Of a DNA stretch of 64,000 nt, positions 37,586 through 50,000 are shown one piece after another (within the stretch, counting starts at the first letter, position 1; each line of letters begins with the position of its first letter). The stretch is from Rhynochetos jubatus (lineage: Eukaryota; Chordata; Aves; Eurypygiformes; Rhynochetidae). The notes below the pieces were generated by a model. It saw only the letters and a program-made list of their open reading frames with translations. It did not search any database and had not been told where the DNA came from. Both the position numbers and the translations under genes were made by a program. The stretch spans positions 8,247,501-8,311,500 of the forward strand of contig CM050651.1 in the NCBI GenBank assembly GCA_027574665.1, in the 5' to 3' direction.

Positions 37586-39120
37586 AAGGTAACCTATCCG
37601 GTTGCGAAGGAAGCAAATGCACGTATTTCATTGTGTGTTTTAAATAGGCTAAAATTATGTTTCTCTGTCAATTATAATTCCTTTCTTAATGAAAACCGTG
37701 AATGTTAAAATCTTAACCTGCCAAGTATTTGTTTTGCTGCTGTTCTGGAACATCAGCTGTAGAGGAATTGGCTTACTGTCGTATTTTCAGTTGAGTTCAG
37801 ATTGCTCGAATTGTACCCTGCTGTCTTTGATACGTGACTGCGCAGAACAGCAAGTTTCATGTAGCATTGATTTGGAATTTTCAAATATAAGGACAGCTGG
37901 GAATTTTAATATGTGATGTTTTCAGATACGGCAATTATGTCATTATTTACAAAAATGTTTTTCAGGAAGTTACAGGCAGCCACTTCTGTCAATTTGGATT
38001 TTAAATGTGAAATCTAAGTAACCATTGTCTACAAATTAGACAGTTAAAATACTACCCCAAAGCTTCGAGTTTTCTATTTCTGTTACTGTGAAGGTAACCC
38101 TCCTGTGAAAGAGAGCATTCTGCAGAGCACCATTAGAATCTGTGTTACGGTGCCAGTTTTCTGACCATTCTGTGGTTCTTGGTTGGTGGAGTTCATTTAG
38201 ATTTCTCGCTTTCTCTCCCATATTGAATTTTAAGCTGAAAAGGGAATTTTATGTAGCTTTTTCCGACCTGAATTGTCAGCAAGTCAGCTAAATTAGAACT
38301 ATTTTTCTCCCTCTTCCTGATGAGGTTTACCTTTTTTAGGGTATTGGGAACGTGTTAATAAGTAATATATTTTCTATTTGAATTTCAAAGAAGCCGCACC
38401 TTTATGCAATGTACGCGCGTCTTACTGCTTATTTTTGAACATATATTTTTTCTTTGTGTACAAGCTGCATTTTTGACAGATAGATTGCCGCTCCTTAGAA
38501 CAAGAACGTTCTTGCTAGCTGACTCAGTCCTGCTGCAAGTCCTCAAAGACTGTGGGTTTCTGGGACAATTGCAGGTGGTGCAGAATCCACAAATGGGAGG
38601 TTTTCAGCCGTCAAAACCACACAGACGGGGCTTTTCCCGAAATGTGCCGGATTTCGCTGTGATGGAATGTGTCTCTCTCTAGGTGTAGCTGAGGTCGCTT
38701 GTGAATTGTGCAGGACTCCAGGTTGTTTACAAACGTGCAGGCTGTAGCGTATAGCTTTTTGAAACGGTCTGTTGTCTCAAATGTTTTCATTTAACCACAG
38801 TGCCAACCCCAAGGAAAGTCCAAATATTAGCAAAGGGTCAGATGAGCTGTGGGGCAGGCAGAAGTGAAGAGGCAGGGCAGCAGGAGCAGGCATAGAGAGG
38901 AGTGAGCAGGTGAGATACAACAGGCCCTAAATCTTCATAAAAGGCAAAAGGACGTTAGGTTACCACAGTTCTACATCACGTCCAAGCAGGATTTAAATTT
39001 GTTTGCAGTTGTTTTCCTGCTTTCATAAAACATACTAAAATGTATAATTAAGAATCGTATTTCCTAACTGTTCTGTACCTGTGCCTGATGTTCAGTACTT
39101 GATTTCATGTTACACTCTGT

Positions 39121-39130
39121 TGTAAATAAA
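39121..39130 (+). terminator. Candidate proximal poly(A) signal overlapping a Pumilio motif
   Basis: TGTAAATAAA combines a Pumilio-type TGTAAATA (39121-39128) with the canonical AATAAA (39125-39130). GT-rich sequence follows within 40 bases (TTGTATGG, GGATGTATTG), fitting a functional cleavage site about 1.55 kb after the stop codon. Confidence 0.45.
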
Positions 39131-41903
39131 TTGTATGGTTCAGACGTAGGATGTATTGATTTGACCTGACCCGTCATCACAAGACTGGTTTTGATGAGTT
39201 TTCCATCTTGGTTGACGTTAAAACATAAACAAAGCATGTACAAAAAAATTGAAACATGCCACCTATGATTTTGAAACTCTAATTGGGCTTTGCTTTACGT
39301 GGAACAGGTAGTGCTTTAGTGAAAAGTCAGGGGTCTTGTCTGCGAAGTACTTGTTTATGCAAGTGGCTGAGCATGTGAGCTGATGGATAATGAAATAGTT
39401 CCTTTTGTTTTTTTCAGTAATTATTTTTCATAGCTTCGGTTTACCTATGGAAGTTTAAAACAATTTTGTGTGGAATATGAATTTTTTTGTCGCAGGCTAT
39501 AATTTACCCCCTCTTTTGCCAAGTCTGGAGCACAAAACCAGTGATTTCCCTGGCCAGTGAATAAATTAGTCACCTGTGGAGAATCACATCAGAAACACTG
39601 TACCAGAGCACCCGAGGAGCAGCTTTCCTTCACTGGCTGCCTCTTCCGAGCTCTATTTGGGAAGCTCTCCTGCTGTGGGGACCTTGTAGCTGCTTTGGAT
39701 GGTAGAGAGCACAGGGAATCAATCCTGGGGTTTGAGTCAGGCAGGAAATACTTCTCAACGTTGGCGTCTAGCGGTGTGCTTTTAACTTTAATTAGAAATG
39801 ATACAGCCCTGTTTCTAAGAACACTGTTCATATTGCAGGGTATTGCAAAACGTAATGTCTCTGTTTTGTACTTCTAGGCCAATTTCGTGATGCTGTGAAC
39901 AGAAGCGCTTCTGCTCCGGATCAGCTGGCTGGGATGAAAGCATACGATGCTTGTTTAGTCCACCTAGAAATTCAAGAATGTGATTACTACAGTACAGTTA
40001 CCTTAATTACTGTAACGTGCCTACATTTTCAGGCTGCCTTCTCAGTATAACCCTCTGTGCTTCAAAAATTTATTTTGTGTACTTTGTATTTAATACACAG
40101 AATGAGCACTTTTTTTAACTGCAGAAAGATATATGCTGTAATTCCCTGGCAACAGCTGAAAATGATAAGAACAAGGAATTCTGATTTCCTATCCCAGGAC
40201 ACTTGGTAGAGGTGCATGTGCCACAGTGAACTGTGTATGGAAAGGCAGTGCTTTTTGTATTTATTTTCCTGTGGCTAAAGAAAATAAGCAATCGGTTTGT
40301 CACATTTACATTGTTGTAATGTATGGTCAGTTCCCTGTGTACTTCAAAAAGTTCTCTCCAGAAATACAAGTCTTGTAACAGTATTTTATAAATACTGTAC
40401 TTGTGTGTTCTGTCTGTGTCATAGCTGTTCGGTGGTAGGAACGGAGGCGGACCGCAACCATCTGCAGTATCTTCGGGAAGAGACAAAATCCACTCTCTGG
40501 TGCTGCAGCACCAGACCTGGGTGGCAGACTGTGACCGCTGAAAGCAATAGGCACATTTGGTCTTGGACACCTGATCTTAAATAGCCTCCATTATTGTGAC
40601 GAGGTTACTGCATATGGGTATGTTTTAGGTGCTAAAGTTAAAAGGTCTGATCCTGCTTTCATGTGTATTTTTATATCTTAGAAACAGCTCTTGGGTTTTG
40701 GTTTGTTTGGGTTTTTTTTTTTCCCAAGGCAAAGGACTGCATTGAGAATGTCAGTAAAACAAACCGTGGAAAATACAGATGCTTTGTTAATGAGGCTGAG
40801 AGAATATACAGTGAAAGTACAATGGAAAAGCAAACAGTTAGTAATACTGTTGTCGGGGGAGTACGGAGGTTACCAGTTAGCCCTGCCCTGAGACAGTAAC
40901 CCTTTAAAGCACAAACTTGTATGAATGTGGTTGCTCCTTCAGATGGATTAGGTAGAGCCAGCATGAATATCTCTGGACCTGGAGCGTGGTTTATTGGCAC
41001 CATGGATAGTCCATCTACACATAATGGAAAGCTGGTTCCCCGCTCTTAACGGCAGAATTTCACTTGTATGAAAGCGAGCAAAATCAAGGCCGTTGTTGTG
41101 AAAGTGAGCAGTACGAATTTTTCCTCTGAATGTGCACATCTTACTTGCACAGCTCTGTGAGTGATAAAATGAAACAAGTGGGTTATTTTGTCCTAAAAAT
41201 GCAAGCTATATTCTAATACTCACCATTATGCAGCCTTGCTCTTTAAAAAATAAGCCTATTTTTGTACCTGAGTATTTCTTCTAAAGGCTTGGGATTCATC
41301 TTTTCCATACTCTAATTCTGATCATTCCACAAATAAGATGATAGAAAGCTGAGGTTATTTTTCATAGAGGATTAATTAGACGTATGGCTATCCTTAAACT
41401 TTGAATAAATGGTCCCTGGATGTATATGTAGTGCATATTCTGAGGCACTAAAGGGCTCCGTGTCTTCTTGTTATGATTAACAATCATCAGAACGTTGGGT
41501 TTGGTTTTTTTACCCTCTTGCACCTCCTTATTTGCTTGTTACTAAACGTAAAAAGAATCTTTTATGGTCAGGCATTCAGCATACAGTAAAATTAGATGTT
41601 GAGTTGACACACGGCAGTAGTGATTATTCTGAATGTTTCACGTATTGACTTTCTTGTCCCCGTGGGACAACTATAACAGGAATCCGGCAGAATGGCCTTA
41701 AGAGGAGAGGGTTAGTGGCTCAGTAAAAAGAAAGTACCAAAATGTTTTCAGCAGACTTGTTCCGAACCTCAAGTACCGTACACTTGCAATGCTGTGCAAG
41801 ATTACAGCTGTCCTTAATTCCTAGGTGTATGTTTTGTTCTGTAGAAAGGGGTCCCTGAATGCCGACATTTTTCTACTGACCTTGACTGTCATTGGGGTTA
41901 TAT

Positions 41904-41912
41904 TTATTTAAT
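41904..41912 (+). promoter_or_regulatory. AU-rich element nonamer in the 3' UTR
   Basis: TTATTTAAT inside TATATTTATTTAATTTTATT matches the UUAUUUA(U/A)(U/A) class of AU-rich elements that bind ARE-binding proteins and affect mRNA stability. It would be present only in transcripts that use the distal poly(A) sites. Confidence 0.35.
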
Positions 41913-42760
41913 TTTATTGTGTTATTAATTGCACCTTGTGGACAGAGGACGTAAAAATATGGCCAGTTTCACAAGGGGCCACAACTTATAGATAGCCTGA
42001 TGGGTTTTGTGTGAATAATATTTACATTTGAAACAGTTGGTGGGGGAACCTCGTATCCAAATCAGCAGAAAGTAGGCCTGTTGGAATTGTTTTCAGATTG
42101 GCAGTTCTTACAGATGTTGAATATCGCTTTGGAACAGAAGGTGAATTGCTTTAAAACATCTACTTTCTCGGAAGGTCTGGGAAATTCCACATTGCTGTTG
42201 CGTGTGATTTTTTTAATACCATTTGTGAGTTTTGCATACAAAGAGAAGTTGCCGTTCCCCCGTCGTTAGCTCTGTTCTGCTCTGCTCTTTCACATCTGTA
42301 CAATCAGGTGGAGGTGAACGGTTTTACATACCTGTGACCCAGCACGGTTTCTTCTGGCAATAGAACACTTCTCACAGCCCAAAAAGCCTGAATAAAACAC
42401 GAATCCCATTTCTCTTCATCCCATTTCACTGGTCCTTCCAAGGTCCTCTCCACAAGACGTCTAAAATTCTTGTTGGGAGCGGTAGGGAAAAGACTGTTTT
42501 GTGGACACTGGTATCAATACTGCCTGCATGTGGAAAAACTCTTCAAAAGAGAAATGCATTAAGGGAGCCAGAGGCACAATTGATGCATTTTTGTCTTCTC
42601 TGTGATCAGTATTGAAAACACTACCATTTATTTAAAAATAAAAAGGTATTTTCCCTCATCAGTTACTCTGCTATGCAAATGTCTGTTATGCTTAATATTC
42701 CCCATCTGAACTCCTCAGTTAACTTGGTTTGCAGATAGACCGTTTTTTCCTGGAGTGGGT

Positions 42761-42768
42761 TGTAAATA
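42761..42768 (+). promoter_or_regulatory. Pumilio-type motif TGTAAATA
   Basis: TGTAAATA matches the PUM1/PUM2 response element UGUANAUA. It lies about 100 bases before the favoured distal poly(A) signal, a common location for functional sites. Activity is inferred. Confidence 0.35.
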
Positions 42769-42865
42769 GCCTTTGATGTACATTGAACGAATTTCACATT
42801 GTAAAATTTTTATTTTATTCCTTGTATTATATTAAGCGAAAATCCCTGTGTATATGAAAGTGCAT

Positions 42866-42871
42866 AATAAA
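42866..42871 (+). terminator. ANKRD50: Favoured distal ANKRD50 poly(A) signal
   Basis: AATAAA in GTGCATAATAAATATATTTG is preceded by a U-rich stretch (TTTTTATTTTATTCC) and a UGUA element, and followed within 35 bases by TCTGTTTTAATTTT. Upstream UGUA, hexamer and downstream U-rich element in this order are the full set of cleavage signals. Confidence 0.55.
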
Positions 42872-43589
42872 TATATTTGCTTTTCAGCAGACATCTGTTT
42901 TAATTTTACTACCTCGTTTCCTGGGACATCTCAGGAAAAGGTTATTAAACTTGATTAACATTTCTGTAGTACTTAATGAAGTGCAGTGTACGTGTCCAAC
43001 CTGGTCTAGCAAAACTCAGACCCCGACGTTAATTCCTACGACCCTGCTTGTCACTCAGCTGACCTTTTTCACACTACTTTGAGTCAACTGAGCATTTGCA
43101 GGAGAAAATTTCTTCTGTTTAAAATGGCCATTGCGTATCGTATATCCCAGGAGCACCAATAAGTTCAGAATTTGAGTTGCTCTGAGTTCTTTACCACTTC
43201 AAATGGTATTTGTTCGTTATGTCTTTTGATCCGTCTTTCTCTGTAGTATTTTCTGTGTAAGCAAAACCTCACTTACGGATGGTGGCTACTCATTTCTCTT
43301 GAACTTGTGATTAAAAAACGTAGGAGAGAGAAGTTTTCCAGTCATTGCAGCAATCCCATTTGCTCCTACGATCTTGTCTCACTTCTGCTTTAGATTATGT
43401 ACCTAGCGTGAGCTCTGCGGAGAGTTGTTGAGTGTGAAGGAAGAGTTTGGCTGTGCCTTCTGCAGATGAGGGTTCAGGTTTACCTCCGTGTATTCTGGTT
43501 CGCGCTGCTCCCAGCCGTTGGCGTGCGTGGATCGGCTGATTCCTAACGTTCGGAGAACAACAAACATAATTGTCAGTAACTGTTGACTT

Positions 43590-44130
43590 ATCTGTATATT
43601 TCTGTGGTTTCTCTCAGTAATTATTGACCCTCTTTTTTAAGTTCTTTATGTCTGAAATAACAAAATGAGATGCATTAATTCTGTGCCTATTCTTCACTGA
43701 GGCAAGGAATAATTTTCACTGAATTAATCTTTGAGTCGGTTATATTTCATTCCAGAGAGATACATTTTCTTCAGATAATCACTGTAATAATATTTAAATA
43801 AAATTATTCAACACCTGGTTTTAATCTCTTGTTCTATGGAATATAAACAATCAGGTTGAATAATGCTTCACATCTTCTGTGTAATATTTACAATTTGGCA
43901 TGTGTGTTACCTGTATTTTCCAAAAGAAAGCTGGGACTAGTTGGCACAGTGAAGTAAAGCTTTTCATTTGGAGGCCCTTTGAGAGGCAGCAATAAGAATT
44001 TGGCATTGATCTAAATCCTAATCATTTTACGCTGCAAGGAGTCACAGAAATAGGGTGTGCGACTGAGAAATCATTTTATTAAAGAGGTCTCCAAATTTAT
44101 ATGTAGGTAATTTAAACAAATTGACCTTTA
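43590..44130. promoter_or_regulatory. Possible conserved non-coding element
   Basis: This stretch is AT-rich but of high complexity. It has TAAT cores (CAGTAATTATTGACC, GATCTAAATCCTAATCATTT) and TTTATTAAAG, without repeats or CpG decay tracks. That texture is typical of developmental enhancers conserved across vertebrates. The call rests on composition only. An AATAAA at 43797 could alternatively mark an even more distal ANKRD50 3' end. Confidence 0.25.
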
Positions 44131-44550
44131 GAATGAAAATCTAATTTGCTGGTCTCCCAGAGAGACGTACTCTTCTCCCTTTTATTCTTGTAAGTTTGTA
44201 TTAGACCAGCCAAGGGGCAGCACTACAATTACAGGTAGATTTTTGAGCTAGTGAAATAACATCTAATGGACTCCTGTGATTAATACCTCGCATCTTCAGG
44301 CATTCAGTTTGCATCCTTTAGCTCATTTTTGATTCCTTAGTTCTGTAGTTGCCTTTTGTGGCTTGCTTCGGCATTTGTGTGGGGGACTGCCAGGGCTACA
44401 GTAGTTTTCAGCTGTTGCTCTTGTGTATCCTTGAAAAAAGGGGAGAGGGGGAGGATGATGCAGGAAGCAGCTATGCCAAATAGAGCTAATAAAAAACCTA
44501 ATTGCTACTTCTTCAGGTCTGGAAGGTTTCAAGCAGTTATCTCTGGTTTA

Positions 44551-44680
44551 ACGGTTGCTGTCGGTGGAAGCGCTAATTCAGGCTTTACGACTGAATCGCA
44601 GCCCGCTCCGGAGGGGCGGTGGATCTTCAGCCAGAGGCAGGTGACCGGGTGCCCCGGGCGTACCGGATAGATGCGCGTTT
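44551..44680. other. Small CpG-dense patch
   Basis: There are 14 CpGs in 130 bases at about 59% GC, slightly above random expectation, surrounded by CpG-poor sequence. It is followed at 44691 by a donor-like CAA|GTAAGA. It might be a minor promoter or first exon of a non-coding RNA. No open frame of note supports a protein. Confidence 0.4.
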
Positions 44681-44923
44681 CAAGTAAGAGTTGGTCTTTG
44701 TGTTCTGAAGAAACAGTCCTTCAGCAATCTGCTGTTTTGGGGCGGGGGGAATAAATTCTTCGTGAGAAACTTTTTTGAAGAAAGTGGTTTACAAACAAGC
44801 AGTATACAGTTTGATTGACTAGCCTGTTGGGTGGGCAAGACTCAAACCTTCAGCTTCCAAGTCTATAGCTGTTCAGGATTGTTCTTATTGCGTGTTTGTC
44901 TGCTACAGAGGTTCTGCTTTGCT

Positions 44924-44995
44924 TGCTCTTGGCGTGTGTTAAATAGGCCAGGTTCTACGTGCTTTTGGCATGTGTTAAATAAGCCAGGTTCCAGA
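44924..44995 (+). repeat. 36-base tandem duplication
   Basis: Two adjacent 36-base units (44924-44959 and 44960-44995) share TGTGTTAAATA-GCCAGGTTC with about six differences. The unit length is a multiple of three, which gives a repeated peptide in one frame, but nothing else suggests coding. Confidence 0.85.
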
Positions 44996-46556
44996 AACCC
45001 CCATCCCAGTCCGTTTACTATTCCTAAATGTTATTATTTTGGTGGGTTTTTTTTTAAATGATGATGGTTTGCAGAGTTAAGCAGAGAAGTCTGGCTCACA
45101 TAACGTGCGCAAGCTGCTGCCCCTTAAACAGTGGTTTGCCAACTGTGGTCTCAAAAACCCTCACGATTCATGAATGAATTTTAAGGGCTTCATAAAAGGA
45201 AAAGCAAACCTATTATCAGCTGACTTGAATTTATAAGGGGGCCTTAGGCATTTGCAAATCAAAAAGCCTGAAAACCACAACTCTGAAGTTTCAGTCAAGT
45301 AAGTTAGCGGGTTTATGGTGAGCGAATTTTGATTCGCCGCTTGGTTTGGGAGCACATAAAAATGAAACAGTTCAAAAGCTGTCCCAGACACCTATTGCAG
45401 TTTCTCCAGTCAAAGCCTGGCAGTTGGGTTATCATCTGGTCTAAAGATACGGTGGTGTTTCTAACTGAGTTTTGTTAATTACAGACTTAGGACAAATCCC
45501 AAACACTTCCTGCTGGGGAATGGCACCTTTATGTTTGGGTTTTTTCTGCATGCAAAGCTGGTATTCTCAAAAGAGAAGGAAGTAGGCAGAAAAGTGTTTG
45601 TCAGAGTGGAAGGCAAGGGGCGTCACGGAAGCGCCGTATCGCGGTAAGTTGAAGTGGATGTTCGTAGTGTTTCATGTGACCGCGTTAAAGGCTTTCCATT
45701 GTTGCACTGCTAGAATGGTGATGGTAATGGCCAGGTCTGTACCGAGAATGGCAGCCTGGTGTATTTGTAACTGCTCGAGAGGGCAGGGAGGTTTTTAAGA
45801 ATCCTTTGCAAGATGTTTTGTTAAAGGAGCTTGCCAGCAAAAGTGCCTCCCCGTTCCTGATGACTTTACAGATTTCTTGGTGAAGCTGATACTCTGAAAA
45901 TACCGAGATTCCAGCAAGGAGAGTTTAGGGGACAAAACAGAATAAGCTGTGGGGGTTTTGGTTTTTTTTTTTTCTTCTTTGATGGAACTAGGTTTTGGTC
46001 TGCATCTCCTAGAGGAGAGAGATTGAAAAAAGAATCAGGTGAATAATAAAATTCTCACCGTTATGAGTTAAGGCTGTGAGCACAGCTCTTGTGTACTGGC
46101 TACATCTTGGTGAACGTTAAGCAGCCTCATAGGGAGATACTTTAAAATTCAATGCTTTATTCATAGATGATAAAGACAGAGTGGACCTTTATTGTGATTT
46201 ATTCTGTCGTCTTCTATTATACTGGGTATTGTTTGCCGTTGTATTTTCCCGAAGTACAAAACAATCCGGTCTTATTCAGCAGGGTATCATCTGGAGAAAA
46301 TGTGATGCTACCGTGCTCAAGATTGTTTTAATAATAATAATGTAAGAATTACGTTGCTGGTTTTCCACACCGCTCTTCTAGAAGGCGTTACTTTTTTACC
46401 AGTAAATCCCAAAACACTTTATAGAAAAGACGAGGAATATTGAGATAAAGAAATGTTTGTTCTCTCAGTCACTCAACAGGCCAAAAACAAAGGAAAAGCC
46501 CCTGGGTCTTTCCCAGCACTTCTGCCGCCTTGAAGAACCTGTTGTCTAGCATTAAC

Positions 46557-47075
46557 TCATCTCCTGCTTTTTTTCTTTTTTAGTTGCTTTTTCTGCATTT
46601 GCGGTATAACTCGCTGGAGGCTATCCACGCAGCTGGGTGCAGCCAGCTCGAGCTCTTCGGCCAACCGTTTGAGCTGTGTCGGAGATGAGTCAGCTCCGAT
46701 TCGGAGGCCTCTCCCTTGGCAGATTCGCGTTAGGTTGGGCAGAGGACGGCCTCGCTGCAGCTCTCTGACTTCTGGCGGGTACTCGAGTCGCACGGCACGG
46801 GGGAGAGCTTGCCAAGCTCTCTGTATAGTCACGCTCATTTTTGCTGCTGCAGTCGGATCTTTCGAAAGCCCCTCTCGGGAGGGGGGGGAAATAAAATCAG
46901 GCTTATCCAGGAATCTGATTAACAGATATGGAGAGACCCCAGAGTTTTTCAAGCTGAGAAGCAATGTTGAGCATACGTCCCAGCCGTTACGTTCTGGTGC
47001 CAGTTTTCTTCTGACGAAATACTCTGAATTGAATGGAAGATAAAGCCACGTGGATGTTGCTATCTCGGGTAACAT
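46557..47075 (-). other. Unrecognised open frame, 172 codons, minus strand
   Basis: A frame with a true ATG (complement of 47073-47075) and a stop codon directly before it runs 172 codons to TGA. It is the longest frame outside ANKRD50 and the CpG island. The predicted peptide has balanced composition, a segment resembling a SAP-type helix (LTRICQGRGLRIG, about residues 117-129), and a very basic end (KKQLKKKKSRR). A minus-strand AATAAA lies at 46157-46162, about 395 bases beyond the stop. I do not recognise the protein. It could be a single-exon gene, a retrocopy, or chance; I rate chance as most likely. Confidence 0.2.
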
Positions 47076-50000
47076 TTAATGTCTCCCTTGTGCCGCGGTT
47101 AGCTGTCGGTCTTTTGACAAATTAACTGGACTGTCTGTTTCTGAAGGCTGTCATTTGATGGTGTTCATGGTATTGAGAGACAAGGTCTTTAACAGGCACA
47201 ATGTCCAAAGTACAGACATTTTTCGCTGTCTGTATCTTTCCGGTTAGGCTTTTCTGAAGGGTGGGAGCAAGAAAGCACAAGGACCTCTGACGTGACGTAC
47301 GAGGCTTGGTTGCACGAGAGAAAACGTGACGGGGGTGGCAGGTTCATGTCGTCTCAGAAGTCTTCAAAATGCAATTCACTAATTGCCACATCTAAAAAAC
47401 TTATTTCTAGAACAAACCTTATTAGTGGGTGCATAATTAAGAGCGAGAGTCCTGGTCCACAGGAGGTTTTCACGGCAGAGCGGGGACAAGGCAGAAGTGC
47501 CTTTGCTCTGGCTTGGTGGCAGCGTTTGCCCTGGTAACACCATAGTTAATTCCGTCTGCTTGTCTTCTGTTGAGATTTCCCACGAGAGGACTGGATGAAG
47601 CTGTATTTGAAGCGATTTTGCTAATTACTTTTTTAACATGTGAAAGCAAGGAACAACATTATTCGGGGAGTAGAGGCTCCCTCCTTCAGCAGTTGCACCG
47701 ATTTCAATAGCAGTACTTCAAGAGTGCGGCTCCCCTCCCTTGAAGCAAAGGTAGCAGAATTTTCACCTACGTTGGTATTACAGTGCCTTTTGGCTCACAC
47801 TGCTGGGTCGTTTACATGTAGCCTGCTTTTATAAAGGGTAAGTCTTTCCCCTTGACCAAGATGGGATGATTAATTTAAGAACAGCTATTTCAGGACACAT
47901 CAGAAATTCATCCAGCGCAGCAATCTGTCATTAGCAATGACCAAGATAAAATCTGAAGAGTATGAGAACAGGGTGAGCTTGTAATGATTTTTTTTTCCTC
48001 CAATAGCTCTCCAGCAGTTGGTGGTTCAAGGGTTTCCAAACCCAGAGACAGTGTCTTTGTCTTTAGTATTTTATACATTGACCAGTATTAACCAAATGAG
48101 CCAGGAACAAGCGGCTGAGATCGCAAAAACACATTGCATTTTTTAAAAGTATTTAATAGTTGTTCTTTAAGGGTAAGACCACTGAGCAATCAGCTACTGA
48201 ACGTAAGTTTTAATCCCTAAGTAGATTTATATCAGAGCTCATGTCAAAAAAAAAAAAAAATTGTTTGGTATGAAGTGTGGAGCCCTTGATATCAACATTA
48301 TTCAATAGAGCTCGTAAAGATATTACTTGAGACTAAAGAACTTCCTCACATTTGCTAAAAACCCGCTTTGCAACAAGCAAGAAAAAATGTAACACTACCC
48401 CAGATCCTCGGAGGGAAGCTAGTAGGTCCTTTTGCATAGAGACAAGACAATCCCAAGAGTGAAAACATCAGTTATTGTTTCCTTATTACCCGTTAACAAC
48501 ATGAACAAACTTGAATATTGATTCACTGTCTCTTTAACTATTAGTGAAAGCCATCAGATGTCAGTAATAGGAATGCACACTCTCAGAAATTAGCATTTTC
48601 AACATTAGAAGTGTGCACAAAGGGGAACACAGGTGCAAGAGAGCATGACCCTCACGCTTCTTGTCAGTACGGCTGTGCAGCAGGGCAGTAACTGGGTGAA
48701 AAGGAAATGTAACCCAGCAGATGTACTGCCTCCTGCGTTTCCTGTGCTCCCAGTTTGCCAAGCCGTATTCCCAGGATCAAGCTGTTACCCTGCAGAAATA
48801 ATGGCTGTTTTGTCTTTTCAATCTGTTTTCATTTTACTCGTGGTTTTCACAGATCACAAGGACAATGACTAGAAGTTGCCAAGTAGTGTCAAGCTGGTTT
48901 CAACTTGATGTCCTCCACACTCCTAATCTACTTTAGAAATAAAACAAGTTTCCACAACTTAGATAACACCATGGTCAAAGCATTCCTTGGCTCCTCCAGC
49001 TTTCCCACTCCAACAGGGCTGCTGGGTTGCGGGCACTGTTCCTCACGTGGCAAAACCACGGTGTCTATTAAACCTGTTCTGTTCTTCACTTAAGGGTCCA
49101 AATTAGGGGGCAGAGTGCTGCTGAGCGTGGAGCTGGACAGAGTAACACGCTGTCTCACCGCAGCAGTACCTGCTGACCCTGGGCAACATGTAAGCGTCTC
49201 CTAAACAAGGAAACGCAGTAGAATGGATAGCAGTATTTAGGTTTTTTCCTTGCAGCTGGAGTTCTATTAGATTTTGAATGTTTCAAGGTATAAAATATTT
49301 TCAAGAATGGTTGTGGAAGAGAGAGGCTTTATGTGGATGTTTATTACTGTCCCAGGTAGTCCAGGAGGAAGAGCAGAATACCTTGTTTGAACATCCAGCT
49401 CCCTGGTGGGCAGCAGCAGCGGGTAGTACAGGCTGGCCAGGAGAGCTGACCTGTTAGTAACAAAGGAGAGATGAGAGCAGGAATCAATGCCTTCAAAAAC
49501 AAACACAAGCAGCTCGTTTTTAATAGCAGAGGAGGGGATGCCAATTCAGAGAAAGGTGGCGTAGCGAGACCTGTCCGAGAAAAATTGTCCTTGAACGTTG
49601 ACTAGGGGTGAATGTAGCGCAGGATGTGAGCTACGGGAGTTTCACCTTGTGAGAGAAGTGTTCATATGTCCAAGAGATTGCTGAGACGGAGAAGTGGTCC
49701 TGCAGAGAAGGGTCTAAATTGAAGGCCAGGTTAGTGTAATCCGGGCTGGCCCCGTTTGGGAATGGCTGGCCTGAGGACGTTGTTTGGATATCAGGGTGCT
49801 GCCGTGGCATTAAGGTAGAAAGTAGGCTGGCACGTTGTGACCACTCCCTTGGGGTGTGGACTCTAATCCATGCATTCATTAGTTCGAAATTACATAAGGC
49901 TATTTAAGTGGGTTTCTTCTGCTTGGGGGATGTTTGCCTAAGTCTGTTGTGCAATTAAGACCAGGAACAGCTGGTTGCATGTGAGACATCTGGGACTGCA

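Larger units (their letters stand above)
37586..42890 (+). other. ANKRD50: ANKRD50 3' UTR (distal end inferred)
   Basis: No splice acceptor and exon pattern follows the stop codon, so the sequence downstream is read as 3' UTR. AATAAA occurs at 39125-39130, 41404-41409, 42391-42396 and 42866-42871. The last is followed by a T-rich stretch and is the favoured distal end, giving about 5.3 kb of 3' UTR. Use of nearer sites would give shorter isoforms. An AU-rich nonamer (41904-41912), two Pumilio-type TGTAAATA motifs (39121 and 42761) and a 14-base palindrome CAAGAACGTTCTTG (38501-38514) lie within it. Open frames here, up to 151 codons on the minus strand, look random. Confidence 0.55.

Noticed and set aside
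40115-40570. 151-codon minus-strand frame within the 3' UTR
   Set aside because: Unrecognised and irregular composition, overlapping other frames; no sign of a promoter or splice structure.
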